Positions 19,016 to 28,853 of a stretch of 64,000 bases of DNA are shown here, one piece after another. The translations under genes and the position numbers were made by a program. The DNA is from CAJWKT01 sp964465375 (lineage in GTDB: Bacteria > Pseudomonadota > Gammaproteobacteria > Steroidobacterales > Rariloculaceae). Position 1 is the stretch's first letter. Each line of letters opens with the position of its first letter. Location of the stretch: assembly GCA_964465375.1 (NCBI GenBank), contig CAYXIJ010000005.1:30416-94415 (forward strand), written 5' to 3'. The notes below the pieces were generated by a model. It was not told where the DNA came from and ran no database searches. It was given only the letters and a program-made list of their open reading frames with translations.

Positions 19016-19943
19016 CAAAAGCGGCTCCCTTAAGTGGGTGAGCAGCCAGGTACGCCTCGGCCGACATAACATTCCCCGATGGCTCCTGAACCTTCAATAT
19101 TCGCAATATTCCTTTACCCGTTGCTACGTCTATGCCTGAACGCCCAGCCTTTATTACTGACCCCGGCGTAGTGTTAACTCTTGAGCTCAATACTTCCGCC
19201 TGCCATATTCGTAGGCGACGCCCATCATTAAGTAATGAATCCGAAATAGGCCACGGATTAAATGCGCGCACTCTTCTTTCTACATCCCTAGCAGATAGCC
19301 CCCAGTCAATTGCCGAATCTGCCTTGGTAATTTTTGGCGCGTAAGTTACAGACTTTTCATCTTGTACCTTGCTTTTTATGTCGCCACGCAAAAGATCGGG
19401 CAAAACTTCATTCAATACGTCTGCCCCTAGAGCTGCAAGACGATCATGAAGCTCGCCTGCCGTCTCTTGAGCGCCGATATTCAACACGCTTTGCCTGTAA
19501 ATTGAGCCTACGTCTAAAAGCTCTTGCATTTTCATGATTGTTATTCCCGTAACATCATCCCCCGCAAGAATTGCATACTGAATAGGGGCTGCGCCGCGCC
19601 AGCGTGGCAGAAGAGAAGCATGAATGTTTACACAGCCAAACCGAGGCCAGCTAAGCATCCATTTGGGTAGCAACAAACCATATGCCACCACAACCAGCAG
19701 ATCTGGTTTAGGGCCCCATCGCCTTGCCAAACTCTTGTCATGAAGCGTTTCAGGTTGCTCAACGCGTACGCCCATATCTAAGGCTAACTGTTTAATAGGG
19801 CTAGCCTTTACAGGCCGACCACGACCAGAAGGGCGGTCAGGCTGTGAGAGCACCAAAGTGGGCTTTATTCCTGAAAGTACCCTAAGGCTTGGTACAGCAA
19901 ACTCTGGGGTACCTGCAAAAACAATACGCGGTTTGCTGCTCAC
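19005..19943 (-). CDS. fmt: Methionyl-tRNA formyltransferase
   Basis: A 312-residue enzyme that formylates initiator Met-tRNA using 10-formyltetrahydrofolate. The N-terminal Rossmann domain has VFAGTPEFAVPSL, and the catalytic region has CVNIHASLLPRWRGAAPIQ (the HxSLLP motif) and DDVTGITIMKM. The C-terminal OB-fold domain includes VRAFNPWP. It lies between def and rsmB, the standard order. It starts 22 bases after the def stop codon. Confidence 0.96.
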   Translation of the reverse strand: MSSKPRIVFAGTPEFAVPSLRVLSGIKPTLVLSQPDRPSGRGRPVKASPIKQLALDMGVRVEQPETLHDKSLARRWGPKPDLLVVVAYGLLLPKWMLSWPRFGCVNIHASLLPRWRGAAPIQYAILAGDDVTGITIMKMQELLDVGSIYRQSVLNIGAQETAGELHDRLAALGADVLNEVLPDLLRGDIKSKVQDEKSVTYAPKITKADSAIDWGLSARDVERRVRAFNPWPISDSLLNDGRRLRIWQAEVLSSRVNTTPGSVIKAGRSGIDVATGKGILRILKVQEPSGNVMSAEAYLAAHPLKGAAFGGK

Positions 19944-19965
19944 AATTCCCCGCCTGATTAAGGCC

Positions 19966-20514
19966 CTAAATTGCGGGGGCCGTTAATCTCCCCGTCTCCT
20001 GAGCAGCGTCAGCTTTAGCTTGCTTTAACTGTTTTATAGTCTTCTTCTTGAGTCTTTGGCGCTTCAGCTCAGAAAGGTAATCTACAAAAAGCTTTCCTTC
20101 GAGGTGGTCCATTTCATGCTGGATACATACTGCAAGGAGCCCCTCTGCTTCAAACTTACGAAGGTTACCTTTTTCGTCCAGCGCCTCAACTAATATGTGC
20201 TCTGCCCGCTGAATTTCCTCAGAGAACCCCGGAACTGATAGGCAGCCTTCTTCGTAGCCAATCTGTCCTTCCTGGGACAGTATTTTTGGGTTTATTAGGC
20301 AATATGGCTCGTTGCGCTTTTCAGATATATCTAAAACCAGTAGACGCTTATGAACATCCACTTGCGTGGCAGCTAACCCTATCCCTGGGGCTTCATACAT
20401 GGTTTCAAGCATATCGGATACCAAAGTATTGATTGTCTCGTCCACCTCTAAAACTGGCTCCGCCCGGATTCTGAGCCGAGGATCCGGATATTCAAGGATA
20501 GGAAGAAGTGCCAT
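19966..20514 (-). CDS. def: Peptide deformylase
   Basis: A 182-residue metalloenzyme that removes the formyl group from new proteins. All three motifs are present: GIGLAATQV, EEGCLSVPG (metal-binding Cys) and QHEMDHLEGKLFVDYLS (HExxH). It is the first gene of the def-fmt-rsmB-DUF4390-ntrY-ntrX run. The C-terminal tail after the third motif is rich in Lys and Gln and slightly long, which is normal for the family. Confidence 0.97.
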   Translation of the reverse strand: MALLPILEYPDPRLRIRAEPVLEVDETINTLVSDMLETMYEAPGIGLAATQVDVHKRLLVLDISEKRNEPYCLINPKILSQEGQIGYEEGCLSVPGFSEEIQRAEHILVEALDEKGNLRKFEAEGLLAVCIQHEMDHLEGKLFVDYLSELKRQRLKKKTIKQLKQAKADAAQETGRLTAPAI

Positions 20515-20877
20515 ACAGCTAAACCAACATCTACGATAACAACCTTGGGTGCTACTTTGCCTGATTTTATGGGGCCATGGCTATACCTACGCCCAAAACT
20601 TAGCCGCATGAATAATGCTTTTGTAATTGTTGCTGGTCACCAAATCTCTTTCAAGATAGTGCTCAAAATACCTGAGCACGCCAAAATCAACGATTCTAAT
20701 GTTCCTAAACTATTTGGAGCGGTCATATTTTTCTTCTTTGACATTGGGGGGCTGAAAAAATGGATCTCATTGACGGCAGCAAATCTTTCCTCCATGCTCC
20801 TGTCCCTGCTCCTAACGTTGAGAGGGAAATCTAGGAGCTTGTCAAAACCTGCATCGCTGCCAAACCAAGAGGGTTTT
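20515..20877. other. Divergent intergenic region def / smg, with a possible dprA remnant
   Basis: This 363-base region lies where LysM and dprA genes often sit in related genomes. There is no complete gene. The smg frame stays open back to 20545. Within it, 20767-20838 would encode a 24-residue stretch beginning SLTAANLSSMLL, which resembles the winged-helix C-terminus of DprA (typically LTA-x3-SSMLL-x-L-x-L-x-G). No Rossmann domain of DprA precedes it. It could be a 3' relic of a deleted dprA or a chance match. The promoters of def and smg must also lie here. Confidence 0.3.
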
Positions 20878-21354
20878 ATGAAAGAAACCGTTTTAGATGT
20901 ACTCATGTATCTTTTCGAGTGTTTTGTGGATGGCGAGGATACGCCCGAGCCCAGCAAGAACGAACTGAGAGAGGAATTGGAACAGGCGGGCTTTAGGCAT
21001 CGCGAGATTGATCGTGCGCTCGAATGGCTAGATGGACTTAAGTCCCCTAAGGTCACGACTAATTCTGTTACACCCCATTTCCCGACTCTTAGGGTATTTG
21101 ACCGCTCAGAACATGAACGCCTAGACACTTCATGCCGCGGCTACTTATTGCACCTCGAACAACTCGGCATCCTCTCGCCAGTACAGCGAGAACTAGTCAT
21201 TGACCGGTTACTAGCGCTTGATTCTGATGATATTGATATTGAACACATCAAGTGGGTGGTCATGATGGTTCTTTTCAGTCAACCAAGCCAACAGCAAGAA
21301 TATGAACGAATGGAGGATTTAGTTTTCGCTGAAGACCCAGACTGGCTACACTGA
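20878..21354 (+). CDS. smg: Smg family protein (DUF494)
   Basis: A 158-residue acidic cytosolic protein of the Smg/DUF494 family, with the conserved start MKETVLDVLMYLFE and the C-terminal VMMVLFSQPSQQQEYERME. Its function is not established. It is typically found between dprA and topA or tsaC in gammaproteobacteria. ATG 20878 is chosen because it matches the family N-terminus and length (E. coli 157). The longer open frame to 20545 adds unrelated sequence. topA begins 57 bases downstream. Confidence 0.9.
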   Translation: MKETVLDVLMYLFECFVDGEDTPEPSKNELREELEQAGFRHREIDRALEWLDGLKSPKVTTNSVTPHFPTLRVFDRSEHERLDTSCRGYLLHLEQLGILSPVQRELVIDRLLALDSDDIDIEHIKWVVMMVLFSQPSQQQEYERMEDLVFAEDPDWLH

Positions 21355-21411
21355 CACTTATGTACCTCGGTTTAGTCGGCTAAGGCGGCCGTCGACAGCC
21401 ATTGAATAGCT

Positions 21412-23745
21412 ATGAGCAAGAATCTCGTCCTAGTTGAGTCCCCCGCCAAGGGAAAAACCATCGAGAAATATCTCGGCACGGACTTTAAGGTGCTCGCCAC
21501 CTATGGGCATGTTAGAGATCTGGTCTCCAAGACAGGTGCTGTGATTCCTGATCAGGGTTTCGCGATGAACTATGCAATCAGCGAGGACAGCAAAAAACAG
21601 CTCACAAAAATTACGAAAGCCGTAAAACAGGCCAGAACACTTTACCTTGCAACGGATCTTGATCGTGAGGGGGAGGCTATCGCCTGGCATATGCAGGAAA
21701 TTCTCAAAGAACGTGGCCTCCTGACAGACAAAAAGGTACACCGTGTCGTCTTTAATGCTGTCACCAAGCGGGCAGTTCAGGATTCAATTAAACGTCCCAA
21801 GGTGGTCTCAGACTCACTGGTTAATGCGTACAAAGCACGCCGTGCCCTTGATCATCTCTTTGGCTTCAACCTATCGCCTCTGATGTGGGAAAAAATTGCG
21901 CCAAAACTATCTGCCGGACGTGTCCAGAGCCCAGCACTACGTCTTATTGTGGAACGTGAAGACCAGATTTCAGCATTCGAGCCTCAGGAATACTGGACTA
22001 TTGGCGCTACCGCCAAACACAAGGGTGAAACCTTTAGGGCACGCCTCTCCAAGTACGAGGGGGAGAAAACAAAACAATTTTCCTTTATTGATGAGAAGAC
22101 CGTCAGGGAAGTTGAGAGTTCGATTAAAGCCTCAGCTAATGGAATTCTAACTGTCGGTAAGGTAGAAAAAAAACAGAGGCAGCGTAAGCCAACTGCTCCG
22201 TTTATAACCTCCACTCTCCAGCAGGAAGCCTCACGTAAACTTGGTTTTAGTGCAAGACAAACTATGATGACAGCCCAACGACTCTACGAAGGCATTGATG
22301 TCGGTGATGGTTCTGTAGGTCTTATCACTTACATGAGGACCGACTCGGTAACACTGGCGGACGAAGCTATAACTGAAATCAGGTCGCTGATCCAAGACCG
22401 TTATGGTACGGAGAATCTGCCGGATGAGCCTCGAACATACCAAACCAAGACCCAAAATGCCCAAGAAGCCCACGAGGCGGTTAGGCCTACATCAGTTGCC
22501 AGAACTCCGGCAGAGCTGAAAGGTCGCCTGGATTCGGATCAGCATCGGCTCTACGAACTGATATGGAAACGCACTGTTGCCTCTCAGATGAGCAACGCCA
22601 TTTTCGATACCGTTGGGCTCGACATCTTCCCTGGAGAAAACCTAGAAGGGGATACAAGCTTTCGCGCAACGGGCCAAGTACTGGTGAAGCCAGGGTTCAT
22701 GACAGTTTATCAGGAAGGCATGGACGACATGGCAAACGATGAACAAGACCGTATTCTGCCGCCGCTTGAGGAAGGTGACCGCCTTAATTTGAAAGTATTG
22801 TCGAGCGAACAACATTTCACCGAGCCGCCGCCACGCTACTCAGAAGCGACTCTGGTCAAAGCACTGGAAAAATGCGGTATAGGCCGACCATCCACATACG
22901 CATCCATCATCTCCACGCTCCGCAACCGAGAGTACGTAGAAATGGAAAGCCGACGATTCATACCGACAGAGCTTGGGAAGGTAGTGAGCCGCTTTCTCAC
23001 GGGCAACTTTTCCCAATACGTTGATTACGAATTCACAGCGAAAATGGAAAACGACCTTGACGCTATTTCAAGAGGGGAAGGTGACTGGGTCCCTTTACTC
23101 AAAGAATTCTGGGAACCGTTTCATAATCAAATCGAGCATGCCAGAAAAACACTTACGCGCATGGATCAGGCACGATCTTTAGGTGATGATCCTAAAAGTG
23201 GTCGCCCAATGACTGTGAGAATGGCTCGCTACGGACCGGTCATTCAGATCGGCACAAAAGATGACGAAGAAAAGCCATTATTTGCGGGCCTACGTCCGGG
23301 GCAAAAAATGGACACCATCACCCGCGATGAGGCATTGGCTCTGTTCAATTTACCCAGGGACTTGGGTGAAACACCTGACGGTGAACCTGTCTCAGCCAAC
23401 ATCGGACGATTCGGGCCATACGTGCGCTATGGCAACAAATTTGTATCTATTAAAGACGATGATCCTTATACGATCGCTTTACCGCGTGCACTTGAGCTTA
23501 TCGAAGAGAAAAAAATATTTGACGCCAATCGAATCATTCAGGATTTCTCGAATGCGGGTATCCAGATACTCAATGGCCGTTACGGCCCATACATAACAAA
23601 TAAAAAAAAGAATGCCAAAGTCCCTAAGGAAAAAGATCCAAAATCCTTAACACTTGCTGAATGTGAGCAAATACTTGAAGCTGCACCTGAACGCGGTGCG
23701 CGCCGATCCAAAAAAAAGGTAAAGAAAAAAAAGAAAACAACTTGA
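21412..23745 (+). CDS. topA: DNA topoisomerase I, without C-terminal zinc fingers
   Basis: Type IA topoisomerase of 777 residues that relaxes negative supercoils. The Toprim domain has LVLVESPAKGKTIEKYLG and ATDLDREGEAIAWH. The active-site Tyr is in GLITYMRTDS. The C-terminal part has repeats of the form GRFGPYV and GRYGPYI (two to three copies) and ends in a very Lys-rich tail. None of the four-cysteine zinc ribbons found in E. coli TopA (865 residues) is present; this shorter architecture occurs in other proteobacteria. It is followed at 95 bases by tsaC on the same strand. Confidence 0.95.
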   Translation: MSKNLVLVESPAKGKTIEKYLGTDFKVLATYGHVRDLVSKTGAVIPDQGFAMNYAISEDSKKQLTKITKAVKQARTLYLATDLDREGEAIAWHMQEILKERGLLTDKKVHRVVFNAVTKRAVQDSIKRPKVVSDSLVNAYKARRALDHLFGFNLSPLMWEKIAPKLSAGRVQSPALRLIVEREDQISAFEPQEYWTIGATAKHKGETFRARLSKYEGEKTKQFSFIDEKTVREVESSIKASANGILTVGKVEKKQRQRKPTAPFITSTLQQEASRKLGFSARQTMMTAQRLYEGIDVGDGSVGLITYMRTDSVTLADEAITEIRSLIQDRYGTENLPDEPRTYQTKTQNAQEAHEAVRPTSVARTPAELKGRLDSDQHRLYELIWKRTVASQMSNAIFDTVGLDIFPGENLEGDTSFRATGQVLVKPGFMTVYQEGMDDMANDEQDRILPPLEEGDRLNLKVLSSEQHFTEPPPRYSEATLVKALEKCGIGRPSTYASIISTLRNREYVEMESRRFIPTELGKVVSRFLTGNFSQYVDYEFTAKMENDLDAISRGEGDWVPLLKEFWEPFHNQIEHARKTLTRMDQARSLGDDPKSGRPMTVRMARYGPVIQIGTKDDEEKPLFAGLRPGQKMDTITRDEALALFNLPRDLGETPDGEPVSANIGRFGPYVRYGNKFVSIKDDDPYTIALPRALELIEEKKIFDANRIIQDFSNAGIQILNGRYGPYITNKKKNAKVPKEKDPKSLTLAECEQILEAAPERGARRSKKKVKKKKKTT

Positions 23746-23839
23746 CCGTAAGACATATCCACCACAACCAGGGACTAGTGTCACGATTGATATTTAGTCA
23801 TCACGATGAAACGCGGCCTGCATAAAGAGAATCGTCACT

Positions 23840-24394
23840 GTGTATGATTTTCACATAAATCACGCTGCCCGGGCACTTGCTGCGGGAGGTGTAGTGGCAT
23901 ATCCAACCGAAGCCGTATTTGGAATTGGCTGTCTGCCTTTTCACCGTGCTGCCGCAAACCGAATTCTGGCTATGAAAAACAGGCCCTGGCAAAAAGGAAT
24001 GATCCTCATCGCGGCCGACTTAGCCCAAATTGAACAGTTGATTGTTCTTCCCAAAAGCCATCTTAGCAATGAAATTCTCTCCAGCTGGCCTGGTCCTGTT
24101 ACATGGGTACTTTCAACGCGCTTGGCGACACCAGAATGGATCACCGGCGGTAGAAATACCATTGCCGTACGTGTGACTGATCACCCCATTACACGCAAGC
24201 TTTGCCAGCGCGTAGAGAGCCCCCTAATTTCTACGAGTGCCAATCGGGGTAACTGTCCACCATTGAAACGTGCGATGCAGGTGCACGCAACCTTCGGCTC
24301 GGAACTTGATTATGTAGTACCTGGATCCCCTGGCCCACTTACCAAACCTACAGTCATCAGAGATGGAAAAACCGGGAACATTCTTCGGGCTTGA
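23840..24394 (+). CDS. tsaC: Threonylcarbamoyl-AMP synthase
   Basis: A 184-residue YrdC-domain enzyme that makes threonylcarbamoyl-AMP for the t6A37 modification of ANN-decoding tRNAs. Motifs are GGVVAYPTEAVFGIGC, where the Thr/Glu bind substrate, the KNRPWQKGMILI loop (KxR), WPGPVTWVL and the SPLISTSAN signature. Length fits the short TsaC form, not the longer Sua5. The start is GTG 23840, preceded by AAAGAGA. It stands between topA and aroE, close to the common dprA-tsaC-aroE neighbourhood. Confidence 0.95.
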   Translation: MYDFHINHAARALAAGGVVAYPTEAVFGIGCLPFHRAAANRILAMKNRPWQKGMILIAADLAQIEQLIVLPKSHLSNEILSSWPGPVTWVLSTRLATPEWITGGRNTIAVRVTDHPITRKLCQRVESPLISTSANRGNCPPLKRAMQVHATFGSELDYVVPGSPGPLTKPTVIRDGKTGNILRA

Positions 24395-24488
24395 TCATTT
24401 TTCCACATTTTCCGGTCTGACTCGAACAATATGGAAAAGGTACCCAAAACGGCGGAAAATCCAGATATGGAACTTGATGAGACGCCCC

Positions 24489-25334
24489 ATGAAAAGTAGT
24501 GAGCAAATAGCCCTCAGTCGATACGCAGTAATTGGCTATCCCGTGGAACACAGTCTTTCGCCGATCATTCACAAATTATTTGCTGATCAATCCGGTGAAA
24601 AAATGACCTACGAACTCATCGATGCAGCACCAGCTCACTTTGAAGAGGCTGTCAAACATTTCAAGGCGGCTGGAGGACAAGGACTTAATGTTACGGTTCC
24701 TCACAAAGAATCTGCCTTCCGATTATCAGATGAAACCGGCCCAGAAGGAACTCGAGCGGGCGCTGTTAATACATTAAGTTTCTTGCCCGACGGGCGTATT
24801 CGCGGAGATAACACTGATGGAATTGGAATCATCCAAGACCTTACCGTCAACCACAACCATTCCCTGACGGGAATGCGGATTTTGATTTTAGGTGCTGGTG
24901 GAGCCACACGGGGTATTTTGGGGCCCTTGCTGGATGCGCTGCCAAATGAGTTAGTCGTTGCAAACCGCACAATCGACCGTGCCCACCAATTAGTTAAACA
25001 CGTCAGTGATGACAGTAATACCTTCTTGCATGCCTGTTCTTTTGAGGAACTGAAAGGTATGGATCCGTTTGATTTACTCATTAACGCTACTTCTGCGGGA
25101 TTGAAAGGGGAAATCCTGCCCTTCCCAACAGATTGCGCAGGACCGAAAAGCTTTTGCTACGATTTGTCTTACAGTGAAAAAGAAACGCCCTTCCTCGCTT
25201 GGGCCCGACAGTGTTCAGTGAAAAAAACCAGCTCGGGTTGGGGTATGTTGGTAGAGCAAGCTGCTGAATCATTCCTCATCTGGAAGGGTTTCCGACCTGA
25301 AACCGGGCCAGCTTTGAAAAATGCCCCCTGCTAG
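24489..25334 (+). CDS. aroE: Shikimate dehydrogenase
   Basis: A 281-residue NADPH-dependent enzyme of the shikimate pathway, reducing 3-dehydroshikimate. It has GYPVEHSLSPIIHKLF (shikimate binding), NVTVPHKESA with the catalytic Lys, NTDGIGIIQDL and the NADP loop ILGAGGATRGILGPL. The start ATG 24489 fits the family. ATG 24477 (MRRPMKSS) is an in-frame alternative, and the frame is open further upstream without similarity. Its 3' end overlaps the convergent gor gene by 4 bases. The hemF gene often found upstream is absent. Confidence 0.94.
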   Translation: MKSSEQIALSRYAVIGYPVEHSLSPIIHKLFADQSGEKMTYELIDAAPAHFEEAVKHFKAAGGQGLNVTVPHKESAFRLSDETGPEGTRAGAVNTLSFLPDGRIRGDNTDGIGIIQDLTVNHNHSLTGMRILILGAGGATRGILGPLLDALPNELVVANRTIDRAHQLVKHVSDDSNTFLHACSFEELKGMDPFDLLINATSAGLKGEILPFPTDCAGPKSFCYDLSYSEKETPFLAWARQCSVKKTSSGWGMLVEQAAESFLIWKGFRPETGPALKNAPC

Positions 25335-26677
25335 CGCATAAGTACTAATTCCTCAGAGCCCGTCGGATGAACGGCTACGGTATCGTCGAGATCACACTTT
25401 CGGGCTCCCATGGATATTGCCACGGCAAACCCCTGAATCATTTCATCGGCGCCCGCACCAACTACGTGACAACCCACCACACGCTCCTCTTCGCCAACGG
25501 TCACCAATTTCATGGCATTAAGCGGTTTGTCGGTTGTTAAAGCATTATACATGGGAACAAATTCTGACTTGTAAGCGCGCACCGGGCTGTTTTTATAGTG
25601 CTCCCTAGCCTCTTTTTCGGATAAACCCACTGTTCCAACAGGAGGATGAGAAAAAATAACTGAAGCAATATTTTCATAGCTCAAGTGTCGGTCAGTTTGG
25701 CCCCCAAAAACACGATCTGCAAGACGTCTCCCCGCTGCAATGGCAACAGGAGTAAGCTCTGCCATGCCGGTCACATCCCCAATGGCATAGATCCCATCAA
25801 CACTCGTATTCTGATACTTATCCACCAATATATATCCCTGATCATCGAGTTCGATTCCGGTTGAATCGATCTCCAAATTTCCTGTGTTTGGAGTTCGGCC
25901 AATTGCCCACAGAACACACTGAAATCCCTTGAAGTGGCGTCCATCCTTTGTGTTGAGTATCAATCCATCCCCTGCTTCCACTGCATCTGGGGTGGCCTCC
26001 GTCACCAACTTAATGCCCTGGGCCTGCATATCAGCCATAACCCTTTCTGAAATCATTTCGTCGAAAGAGCGGAGCACCCGATTGAATCGCATGAACAAGC
26101 TAACCTCGCTACCCAAGGCTTTAAAAACTCCGGCTAATTCCATAGCAATGTATCCGCTTCCCACAATTGCGACCCGTGGCGGTAATTCCTCCAAATCAAA
26201 AAAACCGTCCGATGTAATACCGTAGCTTGCCCCAGGAATGTCAGGAACCCTAGGGTAACCTCCAGTAGCAACCACGATATGTGCCCCACGATATGTATTG
26301 CCTTGGGCATCAACAATCTTGTTTTTACTGTGAAAACGAGCAGGGCTACGGACTAAGTCAATACATTTATTTTCCAAGTTGCTTTGATATATCTCGGATA
26401 ATCTATTTACATATGCATCCCGGCCTAACTTGAGTGCTAACCAATCATGTTTTTTAGCTGTGACATGAAAACCGTATTGGGCTGCGTCTTCAACAGCATG
26501 AGCAATCTGCGCGGCATTCCACATCACTTTTTTCGGGACACAGCCAACGTTTACGCAAGTACCACCAAGTGCCCCCTGTTCAAAAACCACCGTACGGGCT
26601 CCATGCTCCTTTGCGCGCTGGGCCGAGGCAAGACCTCCACTGCCACCGCCCAAAACAATTAAATCATACGTTTTCAT
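25331..26677 (-). CDS. gor: Glutathione-disulfide reductase
   Basis: A 448-residue flavoprotein that reduces oxidised glutathione with NADPH. The FAD-binding loop is LIVLGGGSGGLASAQRA. The redox-active cysteines are in GGTCVNVGCVPKKVMW. The NADPH-binding loop is VAIVGSGYIAMELAGVF. The C-terminal interface has VAVHPTGSEELV with the catalytic His. The start chosen is ATG 26675-26677, preceded by AAGGT; an upstream in-frame ATG at 26704 would add nine residues not seen in the family. It is divergent from prlC. Confidence 0.95.
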   Translation of the reverse strand: MKTYDLIVLGGGSGGLASAQRAKEHGARTVVFEQGALGGTCVNVGCVPKKVMWNAAQIAHAVEDAAQYGFHVTAKKHDWLALKLGRDAYVNRLSEIYQSNLENKCIDLVRSPARFHSKNKIVDAQGNTYRGAHIVVATGGYPRVPDIPGASYGITSDGFFDLEELPPRVAIVGSGYIAMELAGVFKALGSEVSLFMRFNRVLRSFDEMISERVMADMQAQGIKLVTEATPDAVEAGDGLILNTKDGRHFKGFQCVLWAIGRTPNTGNLEIDSTGIELDDQGYILVDKYQNTSVDGIYAIGDVTGMAELTPVAIAAGRRLADRVFGGQTDRHLSYENIASVIFSHPPVGTVGLSEKEAREHYKNSPVRAYKSEFVPMYNALTTDKPLNAMKLVTVGEEERVVGCHVVGAGADEMIQGFAVAISMGARKCDLDDTVAVHPTGSEELVLMR

Positions 26678-26789
26678 TGAAAAGACCTTGTAACCTCTGC
26701 GCAAAGAGCTTAACAGGACGGAGGCTTGCTCACCGCCCCGAAAGTTCAGCAGTGTGCTAGATTCCGTTTTTTAGTTGTAGACAATAACG

Positions 26790-28853
26790 ATGACGGACAG
26801 CGAAAAGTTCATTTCAAATTCGACAAATCCGCTCTTAAGCCGAAACGGACTACCAAGATTCTCCGCAATTAAAGCTGAACACATCAAACCGGCACTGAAA
26901 CATGTTCTTCGACAACAACGACATACTTTGAAAAAACTAGAGCAATCGGACACCCATTCTTTCGAATGGGCACTCCATTTGGAGCACCTTCAGGAAGAAG
27001 TCGGCAGAATCTGGGGACTCGTCTCACATCTTAACGCTGTACTGTCTAGCCCTAAATTTCGAGATGCATATAATGAATGTCTGCCGATGATCACGGACTT
27101 CAGGAGCGAGCTAAGTCAAAACAAATTGCTCTATTCAGGGTTTCTACAACTTGAGAAGCAGCTTGGCCCAAAAGATGCCCAAGCAAAATTGCAGCTCGTC
27201 ACTCATACATTGCGGAATTTTCGCCTTGGCGGCGTGGGGCTTCCTGAAAAATCAAAAAAGAGATTTAAGGCCATAATGCAGGAACTTGCTAAGAGGCAGG
27301 CAACATTTGAGCAAAATATTATGGACGCGACCGACGCGTTTCAGTATCACACTGAAGAACAAAAGGTGCTAGCTGGAATACCCGAGGTGATCTTAGGTCG
27401 TGCGAAGAAAGCTGCCAAAGACAAGAATCTCAAAGGCTGGGCTCTACCCTTAGACCCCCCGACATACGCGGCGGTGATGACGCACGCCCAATCACGGGAG
27501 TTAAGGGAATTATATTACCGAGCATGGGTAACTCGCGCTTCTGATCAAGGTCCCCATGCTCAACAATGGGATAATCGCCCGCTTATCGAAAAGATTCTCG
27601 GCCTTCGTCATGAAGCAGCCTTGTTATTGGGCTTTGGTGACTACTCAGAACTTTCTCTTGATACCAAAATGGCTGTTTCGCCTAGCGAGGTCATGGGGTT
27701 TCTGAAAGATCTCTCCCTGAAAAGCCGGCCAGTAGCAGAGAAGGAATTTGCCGAGCTTACCGACTATGCTGGAGAAAAGCTTTCTGCGTGGGATATCTCA
27801 TTTTATGCCGAACAGTTAAAACAAGACCGTTTCCATTTGGCAGAAGATGAATTACGTCCCTTTTTCCCTTTGCCCAAAGTTCAATCGGGTTTGTTTAGGG
27901 TTGCGGAACATCTGTTTGGATTGAAGATCAAGCCAAAAAAAGGCGTGGATACCTGGCATCCAACTGTAACCTTCTACGAAATTCAGGAGAAAGATGGCAA
28001 GCTTGTCGGTGGATTTTTTGCTGATCTTTACGCTCGGCCCAATAAGCGCGGTGGCGCCTGGATGGATGAATGCTTGGTGAAATCCAAATTACAGGGACTA
28101 AACCAAAAACCAGTAGCTCATCTTGTATGTAACTTTAATCCACCGGTCGGAAGTGATCCCTCACTGCTTACCCATCAGGAGGTTACTACCCTATTTCATG
28201 AGTTTGGGCACAGCCTGCACCATCTGCTGACTGAAGTTGACTATCCCTCGTTGTCTGGAATTAACGGAGTAGCCTGGGATGCGGTAGAGCTTCCTAGTCA
28301 ATTTCTTGAAAATTACGCTTGGCTTCCAAAGGTTTTACCCTGGATATCGAGCCACTATGAAACCGGCAAGCCATTGCCAACAAACAAGCTTGAAAAACTG
28401 AATGCATCAAGAACCTTTTTATCAGGCCTTAGCATGGCCCGCCAGTTGGAATTTGCGTTGTTCGATTTCCGCATTCACATGGAATACGATTCATCCATTG
28501 GATCACAGGTTGAAAAAATCCTAGCAGAAGTACGAGATGAGGTATCTGTCTTAGAGTCGCCTTCTTATAATCGCTTCGCAAATTCATTTTCCCATATTTT
28601 CGGGGGGGGATATGCAGCTGGCTACTACAGTTACAAGTGGGCTGAAGTGCTGGCCGCAGATGCTTTCTCAGCTTTCGAAGAACAAGGAAACTTTGACTTA
28701 GATACTGCGGAACGCTTTCGCCGGTGCATTCTTGCCGTTGGCGGCACCCGTAATGCGCTGGATGCTTTTGTGGATTTCCGAAGCAGGCCCCCCAGCCTTG
28801 AGCCTCTTCTGCGTCAAAACGGGATCGATTCTGCTGGGATAGTAGCTACATGA
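26790..28853 (+). CDS. prlC: Oligopeptidase A (M3 metallopeptidase)
   Basis: A 687-residue cytosolic zinc peptidase of the M3 family that degrades oligopeptides, including cleaved signal peptides. The zinc site is TTLFHEFGHSLHHLL (HExxH). GGAWMDECL and the C-terminal HIFGGGYAAGYYSYKWAEVL, typical of M3 enzymes, are present. Length matches E. coli PrlC (680). Its stop overlaps the start of xthA by 4 bases (ATGA), so the two genes are coupled. Confidence 0.95.
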   Translation: MTDSEKFISNSTNPLLSRNGLPRFSAIKAEHIKPALKHVLRQQRHTLKKLEQSDTHSFEWALHLEHLQEEVGRIWGLVSHLNAVLSSPKFRDAYNECLPMITDFRSELSQNKLLYSGFLQLEKQLGPKDAQAKLQLVTHTLRNFRLGGVGLPEKSKKRFKAIMQELAKRQATFEQNIMDATDAFQYHTEEQKVLAGIPEVILGRAKKAAKDKNLKGWALPLDPPTYAAVMTHAQSRELRELYYRAWVTRASDQGPHAQQWDNRPLIEKILGLRHEAALLLGFGDYSELSLDTKMAVSPSEVMGFLKDLSLKSRPVAEKEFAELTDYAGEKLSAWDISFYAEQLKQDRFHLAEDELRPFFPLPKVQSGLFRVAEHLFGLKIKPKKGVDTWHPTVTFYEIQEKDGKLVGGFFADLYARPNKRGGAWMDECLVKSKLQGLNQKPVAHLVCNFNPPVGSDPSLLTHQEVTTLFHEFGHSLHHLLTEVDYPSLSGINGVAWDAVELPSQFLENYAWLPKVLPWISSHYETGKPLPTNKLEKLNASRTFLSGLSMARQLEFALFDFRIHMEYDSSIGSQVEKILAEVRDEVSVLESPSYNRFANSFSHIFGGGYAAGYYSYKWAEVLAADAFSAFEEQGNFDLDTAERFRRCILAVGGTRNALDAFVDFRSRPPSLEPLLRQNGIDSAGIVAT

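Noticed and set aside
24432..24500. A 22-codon open frame overlapping the aroE start
   Set aside because: No ribosome binding site, no similarity, and it overlaps aroE; likely chance.
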